Shown here: positions 11,775 through 24,000 of the stretch, one piece after another
Layout: each line of letters begins with the position of its first letter
Numbering within the stretch: position 1 is the first letter of the stretch
NCBI GenBank assembly: GCA_950097015.1
Contig: CATNEN010000035.1
Span: forward strand, 498,501-562,500
Origin: Macrostomum hystrix
Lineage: Eukaryota; Platyhelminthes; Macrostomidae
Direction of reading: 5' to 3'
DNA: 64,000 nt
Program-made: the position numbers and the translations under genes
The notes under the pieces: model-generated
The model's database searches: none
What the model was told of the DNA's origin: nothing
The model's input: only the letters and a program-made list of their open reading frames with translations

Positions 11775-14057
11775 GGTACTTCAGTGCGTGGGACATGACT
11801 CCCCCATGATCCTTCAGTGCGTGGGACATGACTCCCCCATGATCCTTCAGTGTGTGGGACATGACTCCCCCATGATCCTTCAGTGTGTGCGACATGGCTT
11901 CCCCATGATCCTTCAGTGCGTGGGACATGACTCCCCCATGATCCTTCAGTGTGTGGGACATGACTCCCCCATGATCCTTCAGTGCGTGGGACATGATTCC
12001 CCCATGATCCTTCAGTGCGTGGGACATGACTCCCCCATGATCCTTCAGTGTGTGGGACATGACTCCCCCATGATCCTTCAGTGCGTGGGACATGATTCCC
12101 CCATGATCCTTCAGTGCGTGGGACATGACTCCCCCATGATCCTTCAGTGCGTGGGACATGATTCCCCCATGATCCTTCAGTGCGTGGGACATGACTCCCC
12201 CATGATCCTTCAGTGTGTGGGACATGACTCTCCCATGATCCTTCAGTGCGTGGGACATGATTCCCCCATGATCCTTCAGTGCGTGGGACATGACTCCCCC
12301 ATGATCCTTCAGTGTGTGGGACATGACTCTCCCATGATCCTTCAGTGCGTGGGACATGACTCCCCCATGATCCTTCAGTGCGTGGGACATGACTCTCCCA
12401 TGATCCTTCAGTGCGTGGGACATGACTCCCCCATGATCCTTCAGTGTGTGGGACATGACTCCCCCATGATCCTTCAGTGTGTGCGACATGGCTTCCCCAT
12501 GATCCTTCAGTGCGTGGGACATGACTCCCCCATGATCCTTCAGTGTGTGGGACATGACTCCCCCATGATCCTTCAGTGCGTGGGACATGATTCCCCCATG
12601 ATCCTTCAGTGCGTGGGACATGACTCCCCCATGATCCTTCAGTGTGTGGGACATGACTCCCCCATGATCCTTCAGTGCGTGGGACATGATTCCCCCATGA
12701 TCCTTCAGTGCGTGGGACATGACTCCCCCATGATCCTTCAGTGCGTGGGACATGATTCCCCCATGATCCTTCAGTGCGTGGGACATGACTCCCCCATGAT
12801 CCTTCAGTGTGTGGGACATGACTCCCCCATGATCCTTCAGTGCGTGGGACATGATTCCCCCATGATCCTTCAGTGCGTGGGACATGACTCCCCCATGATC
12901 CTTCAGTGCGTGGGACATGATTCCCCCATGATCCTTCAGTGCGTGGGACATGACTCCCCCATGATCCTTCAGTGTGTGGGACATGACTCTCCCATGATCC
13001 TTCAGTGCGTGGGACATGACTCCCCCATGATCCTTCAGTGCGTGGGACATGACTCCCCCATGATCCTTCAGTGTGTGGGACATGACTCCCCCATGATCCT
13101 TCAGTGCGTGGGACATGATTCCCCCATGATCCTTCAGTGCGTGGGACATGACTCCCCCATGATCCTTCAGTGCGTGGGACATGATTCCCCCATGATCCTT
13201 CAGTGCGTGGGACATGACTCCCCCATGATCCTTCAGTGTGTGGGACATGACTCTCCCATGATCCTTCAGTGCGTGGGACATGACTCCCCCATGATCCTTC
13301 AGTGCGTGGGACATGACTCTCCCATGATCCTTCAGTGCGTGGGACATGACTCTCCCATGATCCTTCAGTGCGTGGGACATGACTCCCCCATGATCCTTCA
13401 GTGTGTGGGACATGACTCCCCCATGATCCTTCAGTGTGTGGGACATGACTCCCCCATGATCCTTCAGTGTGTGGGACATGACTCCCCCATGATCCTTCAG
13501 TGTGTGGGACATGACTCCCCCATGATCCTTCAGTGCGTGGGACATGATTCCCCCATGATCCTTCAGTGCGTGGGACATGACTCCCCCATGATCCTTCAGT
13601 GCGTGGGACATGACTCTCCCATGATCCTTCAGTGCGTCGGACATGACTCCCCCATGATCCTTCAGTGTGTGGGACATGACTCCCCCATGATCCTTCAGTG
13701 TGTGGGACATGACTCCCCCATGATCCTTCAGTGTGTGGGACATGACTCCCCCATGATCCTTCAGTGGATCAGACATGACTCCCCCATGATCCTTCAGTGG
13801 ATCAGACATGACTACTCCATGATCCTCAGTGGATCAGACATGACTCCCCCATGATCCTTCAGTGGATCAGACATGACTCCCCCATGATCCTTCAGTGGAT
13901 CAGACATGACTCCCCCATGATCCTTCAGTGGATCAGACATGACTCCCCCATGATCCTTCAGTGGATCAGACATGACTACTCCATGATCCTCAGTGGATCA
14001 GACATGACTCCCCCATGATCCTTCAGTGGATCAGACATGACTCCCCCATGATCCTCT
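11775..14057. repeat. 33-bp minisatellite, about 69 units
   Basis: The unit begins CATGACTCCCCCATGATCCT and continues TCAGTGCGTGGGA. Variants are TGTGTGGGA, GATTCCCCC, ACTCTCCC and, towards the right edge, AGTGGATCAGA with a few units of 32 bp. The unit is stop-free in one frame on each strand, so roughly 690-codon frames run through it on both strands. These are not accepted as genes. Confidence 0.97.
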
Positions 14058-16444
14058 GATGCTGGTCGATGAAAACCAATTGTTAAGTTTAATTAGGCTC
14101 GCAAGTTAAAAGCCATTCACATTAACAAAGTTCGCGAGTAATTTTGCTTCGTTCATTCCACTGAAAATGCACTTTTGGTTAATCAGAACCAAATTTTATG
14201 TTGAAAACGAAATCTGGGCAATTTCTCGCAAGAACTTCTGTTGATTTTCAAGCTTTTTAAGCACCCCTGCATTCATAAAAATGATTTATATTAATAGCAT
14301 ACCGAATTTCATTTGAAAATGTATAAAGTCCGAGCTAAAAAGGTTCAGAAAAAGTACAAAATAAGCATTGATGCATAAAAAATCAAACATCAGCACATTA
14401 TTAGAAAGAAATCTTTAAATTCGGAAATGCAATCAGAAAGCAGAGTGCGCGCATACTTCATTAGTGCTCATGCACTATTATTGCCCATATGTTATCAGAA
14501 AAAAGACAAAATACAGCACACCATATCTGCCATGCCAATTATAGTATTGCGCAGTAATTAACATAGTCCACAGATGCATTACCCCGCTAGAGGTTTACAT
14601 AGGCAAGATTGGTTGCAACACTCGGCGCCCAAGGAGGTGAGGAAAATTTGGTGGGTGGATCGGGGGAAGGGCAAATCTTGTAAAACAAAAAGAACCAGTT
14701 CCATCCAGTTCTAATGCAGCATTTCTCATTTATCCTCGGCTAACATCTGCTAATCTGCTACCAGCAAAATAGATTGAGCTCCCCCCGACTAGCTGAAGCA
14801 AGAAGTTGAGAAGCATTTGAGTACACTAGCACGCGCTTAAAGTTCTGGGGGAACCCAGAAACTGCTCTACTTTCCTACAGCCAATATAGCTGCACTTTAC
14901 ACCAACGAAGCCCGCCCGCTGAACACACTCAGCGCCCAATAAAAGCGCTTATGCCAAGTTCCCGCCAGAAAATGCTGCATCAGCCATTAGTCCTGACGTC
15001 CTCACAATAGTACTGCCCAATCTGAATCTGGACTTGTGTATTGCTGGGCGGAGGGGAGGGAAAGAGAAGGGTTGGGAATGTGATTCCAGCTAAAAGCAGG
15101 ATGTACATTCGAATGAGGATTAGAAACTGCTGGGAAGAGAAGGAAAGAGAGAATGGAGAGAGAATCGGTTGTGGGGTTTGCGGCTTGTACACAGCGCTGC
15201 ACAGTCGCAGTACAGTAAAGCCAAGCCATATCCGGTGGCTCAATTCGCAGCGTGAATTGAACGAAGCGCCGGCTAAGCTTTTATTTTAATAACAAAAATG
15301 CCAACACTGTAAGATCCACTAACTGACACACAAGCAATACCCATTAGCCGATAGTTGACCAGGTAGAAAGCAACTTTAATTTCAGGTGCGCAAATACTAT
15401 TAGCTAGTTAGCAGTCCAATATGGATTCGTGATGTCTACTGTATTGCTGGCTAAGAACTGGGTTATTGCTTTTTTACAAAGCTGTCACTTTGAAACTGCA
15501 GCGACATGAAAGCTGTGGCAACCGTTCACGAATACCAAACCTTTCCAAATCAGATTGCGAATATACAGCTATATACAACCTATAAAAATTGTTCACTAGA
15601 ATGTAAATAGCTACAACAATCATTTTGGATAGGAGAGCTGTACAGCATCTTAGCAAAATAATTAAAGGTATGTTAGAGGTATCTGACAGAAATACATCAA
15701 GAAAAGAAAGAAACAACAAGATATAAATTACAAAAATATTTACTAAGGCCTTACAAAATGACCATACTATAGAATCTGAAATATTATTTTTTTGCACAAC
15801 ACTGACAGGAAAGTGAGTAATTCTAAACTAACATGTTCATAATCTAACCCTTATGTCTTAGTGATAGGTTGCTAGCTGCAATCACTTACAGTAATAATTA
15901 ATGGTGATTCAAAATTAGTTTGGAAAGAGAAAGAAAAAGCAATTATCAAGCAAGCTCAATAATTTTTTGTCTTAGCTAGTTGCTAATATAAATTAGGTGA
16001 AAAAACTAGGTCAACAATAAAAGCACACTAATTGAAAGTTTTTAATGCTAAAAAGGTTTAAATACTAATTATTTTAACAATTCTGTTGTAAGAAGTCAAA
16101 AAATGATTTAGGAAGTGAAACAATATATGCCAAAAACTTGTAAGTAAATATTTATATAAGAAATAGTTTTTTAATGACCAAACAATTTTTCATAGACAAT
16201 TATCATTTCACTTTTATTTAAATCAGCACGTATTTTTATAACTCTGATTTAATAAACAATAGACTATGTAACAAAAAGACAATAACTAAACAATAACTTA
16301 ATAAGCAAGAAAACATGCTGAAAATAAATACAAACACAAATCTAAATAGCGATAGTTATTCTTTTAGCCTAAAAGTTGTTAAAAAATATTAAAATGTTGT
16401 CAACCAAGAACAAAACAATTATATAAAAAAGAAGCTAGCTATAC
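14058..16444. other. Non-coding stretch, probably intron
   Basis: 2.4 kb of largely AT-rich sequence with a moderately GC-richer part at about 14.6-15.3 kb. Short open frames exist on both strands but none has a convincing splice context or family resemblance. If the two-exon link 16445-16663 to 10269-10883 is right, all of this is intronic. Confidence 0.4.
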
Positions 16445-16663
16445 CTGAATGTCCTTTGCACCTCCTGATGAACTGCCCAAATCACTGTTTGGTCGGCCAT
16501 GCTCCAATCTTCCCTCTTCAGTTTCATTTGCTTCATCTATTTCCTGTGTTGGATCAAGTCTCTTTCTTCCTAGAAGAAAAGCCTGCTTCTTAAGTTGATA
16601 AACATCCCTTTTTGAAAAACCTTGTGGGTATGTTTTATAATGGCTGTCGTCTTCGTCACTCAT
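16445..16663 (-). CDS. First coding exon of an unknown acidic/charged protein
   Basis: 73 codons from ATG (16661-16663) to donor CATTCAG|GTATAGC (GT at 16443-16444), ending in phase 0. The peptide starts MSDEDDSHYKTYPQGFSKRD, continues with YQLKKQAFLLGRKR, then an acidic Asp/Glu/Asn stretch. No signal peptide or membrane segment is visible. The phase-0 donor fits the phase-0 acceptor at 10883, giving ...GGAKDIQ joined to HQAASES..., so I infer one gene with a 5.6-kb intron. The family is not recognised. The link rests on phase and splice quality only. Confidence 0.5.
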
Positions 16664-18279
16664 TGGAAGTATAACTTTGCGACTCTAGCTTTCTAATATT
16701 TATTAGTACTTGATTATTAGAAGTACTATAGTATTAGGTAAAACTAAAGCAAAGTAGCTTAAAGTTGTTTGCTTGTCAAAAGGAACAGTAGATGTAGGCC
16801 TAGTCTGAGGTTCGATAAAAATAACACTAATATACTAGTGTTAATCAAATATACTATCTTAACTTTGAAAATAAAGGTTCTAGACAGTGATTGCCACTAA
16901 CTTTGACTAGTAATTCTGTGAATGCAACAACTTTACAAAGTAAAACTATTAATCCAATTGAACCTTTCTATTTCATGATTAAAACCAACTATGCTTCAAG
17001 ATATGAAATACGTGCCAGAAATTTTAACCACACTAGATACATAAGAACTTTGTGCTTATTGAATGTCTGATATAGTTTTAAAATATTAAAAATTTAATGT
17101 GCACTGCAATATTATAAACTTGTATATAACATTTCGAAGTTATTGTTTGATTTTTTAAAATTGGTGCGTGCGAAATTTCGGATGATTTTATTAAAACAAA
17201 ATTTATTAAAACACAATAAGTTTTATCTCAAAACCATCTCATAAACCTAGCAGATGTTTAATAATGAACTTCTATATCTTAAAGGGCAACTTTTTAAAAA
17301 TATATTGCCTACTCTTGGTTTTGTTGCATTCACGAAAATTCAATTTAAGAACTAATTCAAAATGTCTGCTTTATTGCTGACTGAGCTGCTGCAGATTCGT
17401 AACTTGAAGCAATCAAAAAAGGAAATTAAAAGGAAAACACGTATGAAATATTTTATTAGTCATTTTTAGTACTTTATATTTATAGTGTTTTTACTAGTTT
17501 GCAAAATATGAGCAGGGTAGATTGACTCATTTCATCTTAAAGAATAATTAGCGTTAAGTATTCTGTATCATAGACATTAAAAAAACGGAAAAACCTACTT
17601 TTAAAATATACCTAAAGAAATAAATTTCAGGCAGTAAAATCAGGCACAGATTTTATATTTTTGCTTTTTATCCACGGGCTCACATTCTTTCATAATTTCT
17701 GGAATGAAAACTGATAAGTAAAATAAGGCCGATGGCAGGTATCTCCTGAGATTGACTGCGCTGCTGATGCGATAATATAGCATCGAAGTCAGCAGAGACG
17801 ATGAATAAAATTTTCTAGGTGTTTCGCACTTTCAAAGTGGAAAATAAATCTCCAACTAATGACGCATGAATAAAATGAGCAATATGCTCATCGAGGTATG
17901 AATTGAATAACTTAAGCATCCCATCAACTTGACTAAAGAAATGTGAGCTAATGCCTTGAAAAATGGTGTATATGACCAGAGTTTGTTCTTACTGACATGA
18001 GTCTCTTCTCAGTCACAGAGCTACTGCTCAAGATGCGAAGACTAAGTCTTGAGACATTTGTGTTGCTCACTATATCCATATGGTCTTTCGTGGTCCCAGT
18101 GGAAAATAGGAAACTTTACACAGAGTATCACCGGTCAGGGAGCTTTTAAAATTCGTAATAGAGAATGTTTAATGAAACAAAGTTATATTTACATAAATAA
18201 ATTAATAATTAAATATAACAAATGAAAAAAATAATTAACACCCCAGCCACATTTCCGCGGGATTTAGTCAAGTCGATCA
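16664..18279. other. Intergenic AT-rich region between divergently placed candidates and the SLC36-like 3' end
   Basis: Very AT-rich. It contains the presumed promoter of the minus-strand gene starting at 16663 and the 3' flank of the SLC36-like gene. An ATTAAA-type signal on the minus strand (18173-18168) lies about 107 nt past that gene's stop. A candidate first exon on the plus strand is listed separately. Confidence 0.4.
17361..17439 (+). CDS. Possible first exon of a plus-strand gene (weak)
   Basis: After TTCAAA, an ATG opens a lysine-rich peptide (MSALLLTELLQIRNLKQSKK, then EIKRKT) that reaches a possible donor, AAACAC|GTATGAAAT. It would be divergent from the gene starting at 16663, about 700 bp away. 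No downstream exon was found and the composition is AT-rich, unlike the other exons here. It may be a chance frame. Confidence 0.2.
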
Positions 18280-19689
18280 TCAGAACGTTCTCACAATCTC
18301 GGCCAGCGACAGGTAGGTTGAGACCAGCATGGCTAAAATTCCGAAAGCAACGACTAGAATGTTCTTTGCGAGCACAAGCGGCCACCAGGGCAGGACGCTG
18401 CGCTCTGTCCACAGCAGCACGGAGTGCAGCATAGGCGGATAGATGAAGATGATGGTGCAGCCGCCCAGACTGCCGAGCAGGGCGATCATCAGGTCCAGGT
18501 GTGGCACCAGCATCGGCACACCGAAGCTAAACAGCACAATGACAGCCCGAAGCGCCAGCTCGGCAGGTCGTTTCAACCTGTCTGACACCAGCGGCTGCAG
18601 CCAGTACCACAGGATGTAGGCCAGCAGGTAGAACTGCAGTCCGTAGCTGATGAATACTGAGAAGCTGTACACTAGCTTCATGGAGGCCATGTACCAGGGC
18701 CAGCTAGGCAAGGAATAGGTGATGGCCTCCTTGACATTCTCGCCGTAGCGCAGATAGCCGTAGAAACCTACAGCAGTGTAAATTGCGATGACCAGGTAGA
18801 TTGACAGGTCCATAATTCCGCAGGTGCGTATCATAGCGTCCTTGTTGCGCATCTTATTCTCAATTGGCAGCACAAGATTAATAGACTCGAATGAGAACAG
18901 CACAACTCCCAGGAATAGAGGCAGAGTGTCGAATCCTTTGACAGCCCGCAAGCTGGCAACTGGCTGAAGGTCCAGACAGCAGTAGGCCACAATGCAGATC
19001 AGCACAATGGCCATGCAGGCGTTGGCAAGGAGGGCGAATGGAGCCAGAATTCGCAGCCGCTGCAGGAAGATAAATGGCATGAACAGCAGAAGGAAGCCCG
19101 CGGTGAACCAGATCAGCGGCAGCTGGCGGCCTGTGACGTCCGACACAAATATCTGCACATTCTCGCACACGAACAGATAATAGACTGCCACCAGGCCAAG
19201 CTGGTTCATCAGCATGAACGAGTTCAGTGTGACGCGGCTGGCTCTGGCTAGAAACCGCAGCTGCCGCGGTCCGTGCTCAAATGCGAGGCCGGCCACCGCC
19301 TCGTAGTCCATGCGCTGCTGGCCTGTCTCGGCCCGCAACCGCCTGGCAACCCGGATCAGCAGCTTGGTGCAGTGCAGAGACACCAGCGCGATCAGGGCTA
19401 TTCCTATAGGACCCGCCACAATGCCCGCGTGCCGGACAGCTCCTGGCATTGCCAGGACACCAGTGCCAATTGTGGCCTTCAGCAGGTGCATCAGGCCCTG
19501 CAGATCGCTCAGGCTGTCATCCTGACTGTCCGATTCAAATTCAATCTCGCGAGGCCCGGCTGTGCCCTCAGCCTTTGCGCTGCCTCCGCCGCCAAGGGAG
19601 CTGGTGGCGAAGGCGGACGCATTTTTGCTGCGGCCCAGAAGCTTCGGCTTGCTCGGGCCCAACAGAGCGAGGCTCTCGTCTTCGCTCAT
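18280..19689 (-). CDS. SLC36-like proton-coupled amino acid transporter
   Basis: An intact single coding exon of 469 codons plus stop, from ATG at 19687-19689. A cytosolic, Ser/Gly-rich and acidic N-terminus (about 1-63) is followed by the first helix with the hallmark LLKATIGTGVLAMPGAVRHA (69-88), then about ten more hydrophobic helices. Others include RLRILAPFALLANACMAIVL and VVLFSFESINLVLPIENKMR, the latter resembling the conserved FEGI..vLPlEN segment of the family. Length and helix count fit the AAAP superfamily, PAT/SLC36 branch, which moves small neutral amino acids with protons at the plasma or lysosomal membrane. Substrate and location cannot be read from the sequence. It is the only long intronless gene with clear homology here besides the ETX/MTX2-like one. 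Confidence 0.9.
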   Translation of the reverse strand: MSEDESLALLGPSKPKLLGRSKNASAFATSSLGGGGSAKAEGTAGPREIEFESDSQDDSLSDLQGLMHLLKATIGTGVLAMPGAVRHAGIVAGPIGIALIALVSLHCTKLLIRVARRLRAETGQQRMDYEAVAGLAFEHGPRQLRFLARASRVTLNSFMLMNQLGLVAVYYLFVCENVQIFVSDVTGRQLPLIWFTAGFLLLFMPFIFLQRLRILAPFALLANACMAIVLICIVAYCCLDLQPVASLRAVKGFDTLPLFLGVVLFSFESINLVLPIENKMRNKDAMIRTCGIMDLSIYLVIAIYTAVGFYGYLRYGENVKEAITYSLPSWPWYMASMKLVYSFSVFISYGLQFYLLAYILWYWLQPLVSDRLKRPAELALRAVIVLFSFGVPMLVPHLDLMIALLGSLGGCTIIFIYPPMLHSVLLWTERSVLPWWPLVLAKNILVVAFGILAMLVSTYLSLAEIVRTF

Positions 19690-20227
19690 TTCTACGAAAT
19701 TATCCCAAGGATTAACAAAAAGTCTGGCCGCTCAGTCAATTGATAAGTTAACTAACTTTATTAATCTTAATTTAGGAGTCTTTCTATGGCTGAGATAAGA
19801 TTCAATTGTGCTTTATATGCAACTAGCTACACGATTCTCTTAGTAAAAGTTAATTAGACTAAACACACTTGGAGCTGAGTGCAGCCAGTACAGTGCCTAT
19901 GCGTACATGCTTTTTATCTTGCCTATCTACTCGTTTTCGACTTTTCTGTTGAAAATGCATGAGCCAACACTGTCACTGGCCTGACTCGCCAAACATGTTC
20001 TGGCTGCGATTCTCTCTCTCTCTCTGATCTCAACCTCAATTTTTGTGCAACTTTTAATTTTGTCGTCTATGTACTCTGTGGCTTAATAACTTTTGAAGTG
20101 CCGAGCACAATGTGTTTTTTCGAGCGTTGGTTCATGGAATAACTAGCATGTTGAGGCTTAACTATAGTAGCTCTGGTTAGCTAGTGCATTATCACTATCT
20201 ATCAATAGATATTAGCAATAATAATTT
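19690..20227. other. 5' flank of the SLC36-like gene
   Basis: Presumed promoter and 5' UTR of the transporter gene. It contains a short (TC)n tract near 20010. No TATA box or other regulatory site can be assigned with confidence. Confidence 0.35.
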
Positions 20228-20520
20228 ATTACACCTGCCCCAACCGGGCCACATGTGCAGCCGACAGCACAGCCGCAGCTATTGCGGGGCGCATCTGAAG
20301 GCTGCGTACGGCTGTTCAGTCCATGGACTGGGGGGACGCCACACCCACCCTCAATTACCCCAGCTGATGCTGGTACCCATTTAACAGCTGGGTGAACTGA
20401 AGCAATGCAGAGTTAAGTGTCTTGTAAAAGGACACAAATTGTTCCAGTGGATTTATGAATCGAACCCCCGACCTTCGAGTCTGACGCTCTCACCCTACGC
20501 TACAATCGCCTTGAAAAAAT
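20228..20520 (-). mobile_element. tRNA-derived SINE, about 290 bp
   Basis: Read on the minus strand, the element starts at about 20520 with a tRNA-like head. It has an A-box-like TAGCGTAGGGTGAGAGCG and a B box GGGGGTTCGATTC, about 40 bp apart. A body follows containing GTGTCCTTTTACAAGACACT and CACCCAGCTGTTAAATGGGT, and the element ends in an A/T tail (AATAAATTATTATT). The body motif is one I have seen recurrently in metazoan tRNA SINEs (recollection, not searched). No clear target-site duplication is visible. It lies between the SLC36-like and LRRC74-like genes. Confidence 0.75.
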
Positions 20521-21000
20521 GCACGAGTTATAACAAAACCAGTTTTTTCCCCTGGGGGAGACCATGGGGCTATGTCAAATATCCACTGCCTACTTCACGA
20601 CAGCTCCCAAACCGAATGACCGATTTTCGTCAAAGTCCACCATATGGATATGATCTTTCTACTGTTAAAGAATGGGGGAGAGGTTTAAGGAATGAGGATT
20701 GTGATAAGTAGCATTTTTAACTTATTGATGTGACTGTGTAACTCTTTTTGAAGAACCCTTTTGTTCATTAAATTAAGTTTTTATTATTAACGATGAAAGA
20801 TTTCTGATGAAAATGCAATTCTTAAGACAGTCAAGGAAGCAGTATTGTTTAATCTTAATATATTTAAAACGAAAACGCACAGTAAGTAACAGAACTTTTT
20901 TATTTGAAGACAGATACTGAAATACACATGACACACAAAGTAAATCGGCACGCAGACAAAGGAGCCATGCACTCCTGCTGCACTACTTCCAGTAGCACTA
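20521..21000. other. 3' flank of the LRRC74-like gene
   Basis: The minus strand downstream of the stop at 21001 reaches an AATAAA hexamer (20904-20899) about 97 nt past the stop, a plausible polyadenylation signal. No other feature seen. Confidence 0.45.
20899..20904 (-). promoter_or_regulatory. Candidate polyadenylation signal of the LRRC74-like gene
   Basis: AATAAA on the minus strand about 97 nt downstream of the TGA at 21001-21003. The position is normal for a short 3' UTR. The surrounding sequence is T/A-rich, so a chance match is possible. Confidence 0.45.
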
Positions 21001-24000
21001 TCAGTGCTGCGTCTCCAGAACCGCCTTCTGCTGCGGCTCGCCCAGGGTTAGCAGCGAACTGAAATGATTGCAGAATAATATGTCTGTCTGTCTGTCTGTC
21101 TGTCTCTATGTCTCTCTGGCTGTCTGTCTGTCTGTCTGTCTGTCTGGCTGGCTGGCTGTCTGTCTATCTGTCTGTCCGTCTGTCTAGTCACCTGAGTGAG
21201 TAGGTGCAGCTGCCATCCGGTCCCGGTTCGCCGCGCAGACTGTCCACCAGGCTGTCGACCTCCTGGTCCAGCAGGCCAACGGGCAGGGACAGCAGCAGGC
21301 GGCGCATCTCGGCCTCCGTGAGTCCGTCGCCGGCGCTTTTGATGCCGGCGTCGCGGGCCAGGCGGACCAGGCTCAGGCGCTGCGACTGGGTGAAAACTCG
21401 AAGCACATGCGCCGCCTCGGCCTGCAGCTTCTGGGTCAGCGGCGCAGTGGTACCAACTCTGTAGGGGATGCCCAGCTGCTTGCGGAGGCAGCCCGGCTCG
21501 CGGACGAACGACTCGAAACGGAGCAGCACCGGCTGCTGAACTGTGGCCGCCGTCTTGTACGTGATGCTCACGTTCTGAGTAGCCAATGTGAATCGGTAAT
21601 AGGGCCATCTTGAGACTTATTTTCTGCCCCTTCCCTTTGGGATCCGCTCCTTCCCTTTGGGATCCGCTCCTTCCCTTTGGGATCCGCTCCTTCCCTTTGG
21701 GATCCGCTCCTTCCCTTTGGGATCCGCTCCTTCCCTTTGAGATCCGCTCCTTCCCTTTGGGATCCGCTCCTTCCCTTTGGGATCCGCTCCTTCCCTTTGG
21801 GATCCGCTCCTTCCCTTTGGGATCCGCCCATTCCCTTTGGGATCCTCTCCTTCCCTTTGAGATCCTCTCCTTCCGTTTGGGATCCGCCCATTCCCTTTGA
21901 GATCCGCTCCTTCCGTTTGAGATCCGCCCCTTCCATTTGGGATCCGCTCCTTCCGTTTGGGATCCGCCCCTTCCGTTTGGGATCCGCCCATTCCCTTTGA
22001 GATCCGCTCCTTCCCTTTGAGATCCGCCCCTTCCATTTGGGATCCGCTCCTTCCGTTTGGGACCCGCCCATTCCCTTTGAGATCCGCTCCTTCCCTTTGA
22101 GATCCGCCCCTTCCATTTGGGATCCGCTCCTTCCGTTTGGGATCCGCCCCTTCCCTTTGAGATCCGCTCCTTCCGTTTGGGATCCGCCCCTTCCGTTTGG
22201 GATCCGCCCCTTCCCTTTGAGATCCGCTCCTTCCGTTTGGGATCCGCCCCTTCCGTTTGGGATCCGCCCCTTCCCTTTGAGATCCGCCCCTTCGCTTTGA
22301 GATCCGCCCCTTCGCTTTGAGATCCGTTCTGTAAAGTTAGAAGAAGCTCTGAATTTCTCGCACCTTTATGTCCAGAATCTTCAGCGCGGTGTTCTCGTTC
22401 TCTTTTAGTTTGGCCAGAATTTCCTGCGCTCCTTGGCTAGTGATGGAGTTCATGTCCAGCTGCGGGTAATTAATTTAAAATACGGTTCATATACCAAACT
22501 ACTACTAGTGAGCATGCAAGAATCCAAGCATCTGTAACAGCCACTCACGTAGAGCTCCTTCAGAGTCTCATTGACAGCCAGCATTGCGCCAAGGTATCTG
22601 GCGCCCTCGTTAAAGATTCGATTGGCGGTAAAGTTGAGCACTGTGAGGGCGTTGTTTACTCGCAGACTCTTCGCGACGGCTTCGGCGCCGTCGTCTGAGA
22701 AGCCATTGTAGCTGATGTCAAGGCTGTCGAGGCTGCCATTATCCTTAAAACAATATTTTATTCGTGAAATACTACTTTTCTTATCTTACTAAGAGTAGCT
22801 TCTTAAGCATCTTCTCGTGTGGCTTCCAATTCTTTTTCCCTTCTTGATTTTAACTTCCCATTAAACACCTGCTCACCTACTCATCACACTCTCGCCTCCC
22901 ACCTGCCCAATCATCTTTCTCCCCCTCCAACCTACCTAATCATCTTTCTCCCACCTCCAACCTACCTAATCATCTTTCTTCCCCCCTCTAACCTACCCAA
23001 TCACCTTTCTCCCCCCTCCAAACTACCTAATCATTTTACTCCCCCTCCCAACTACCTAATCATTTTCTACTACTTTTCTCCCACCTAGCTGCTCATGTTT
23101 CTCCCCTTCTCCCACCTAGCTGCTCATGTTTCTCCCCTTCTCCCACCTAGCTGCTCATGTTTCTCCCCTTCTCCCACCTAGCTGCTCATGTTTCTCCCCT
23201 TCTCCCACCTAGCTGCTCATGTTTCTCCCCTTCTCCCACCTAGCTGCTCATGTTTCTCCCCTTCTCCCACCTAGCTGCTCATGTTTCTCCCCTTCTCCCA
23301 CCTAGCTGCTCATGTTTCTCCCCTTCTCCCACCTAGCTGCTCATGTTTCTCCCCTTCTCCCACCTAGCTGCTCATGTTTCTCCCCTTCTCCCACCTAGCT
23401 GCTCATGTTTCTCCCCTTCTCCCACCTAGCTGCTCATGTTTCTCCCCTTCTCCCACCTAGCTGCAGTATGCTAGTCTCGGCGGCTCACCATCAGCGCCAT
23501 TCCGATCGCCTTAGCGCCCTCCATGCGGATCTCGCAGTGGGCCAGGCTCAGGTTCTCCAGGCTGCCGTTGCCACGCAGGGCGGCTCCGATGAGTTCGCCG
23601 CCGTGACTGCCGAAGGTGTTGCTGCTGGCGTTCAGTGAGCGAAGGCTCTCCAGCTGCTGCATTGCGGAGTGTTGGCATTTTTTATATCCTCCGCCACTTC
23701 GCGTCCTCCTAGGAGCGGCAGACTAAAAAATTGGCTGAAAAAATGAAATACCTACCGTGATGAGGCTGGCGATGCATTCGGCGTCCCTTTCCACGAAATT
23801 GTTCGCCGATACATTCAACGAGCGGAGACTGCGGAGACTGTCCGCGCTGTTTGAGAGAACTCGAGCCGCCTCGCTGCCCAGCGAATTATTGCTCAGATCC
23901 TGGGAGGAATGTACGATGGTGAGCTCTGCTCAGCCTGCCGCTCTAACATTCTGTCACTCTCTATCATTCTGTCACTCTCTAACATTCTGTCACTCTCTAA

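Noticed and set aside
11752-13854. Frames of about 685 codons on both strands of the 33-bp array
   Set aside because: Open simultaneously on both strands with identical periodicity. There is no flanking unique coding sequence and no signal peptide or splice context.
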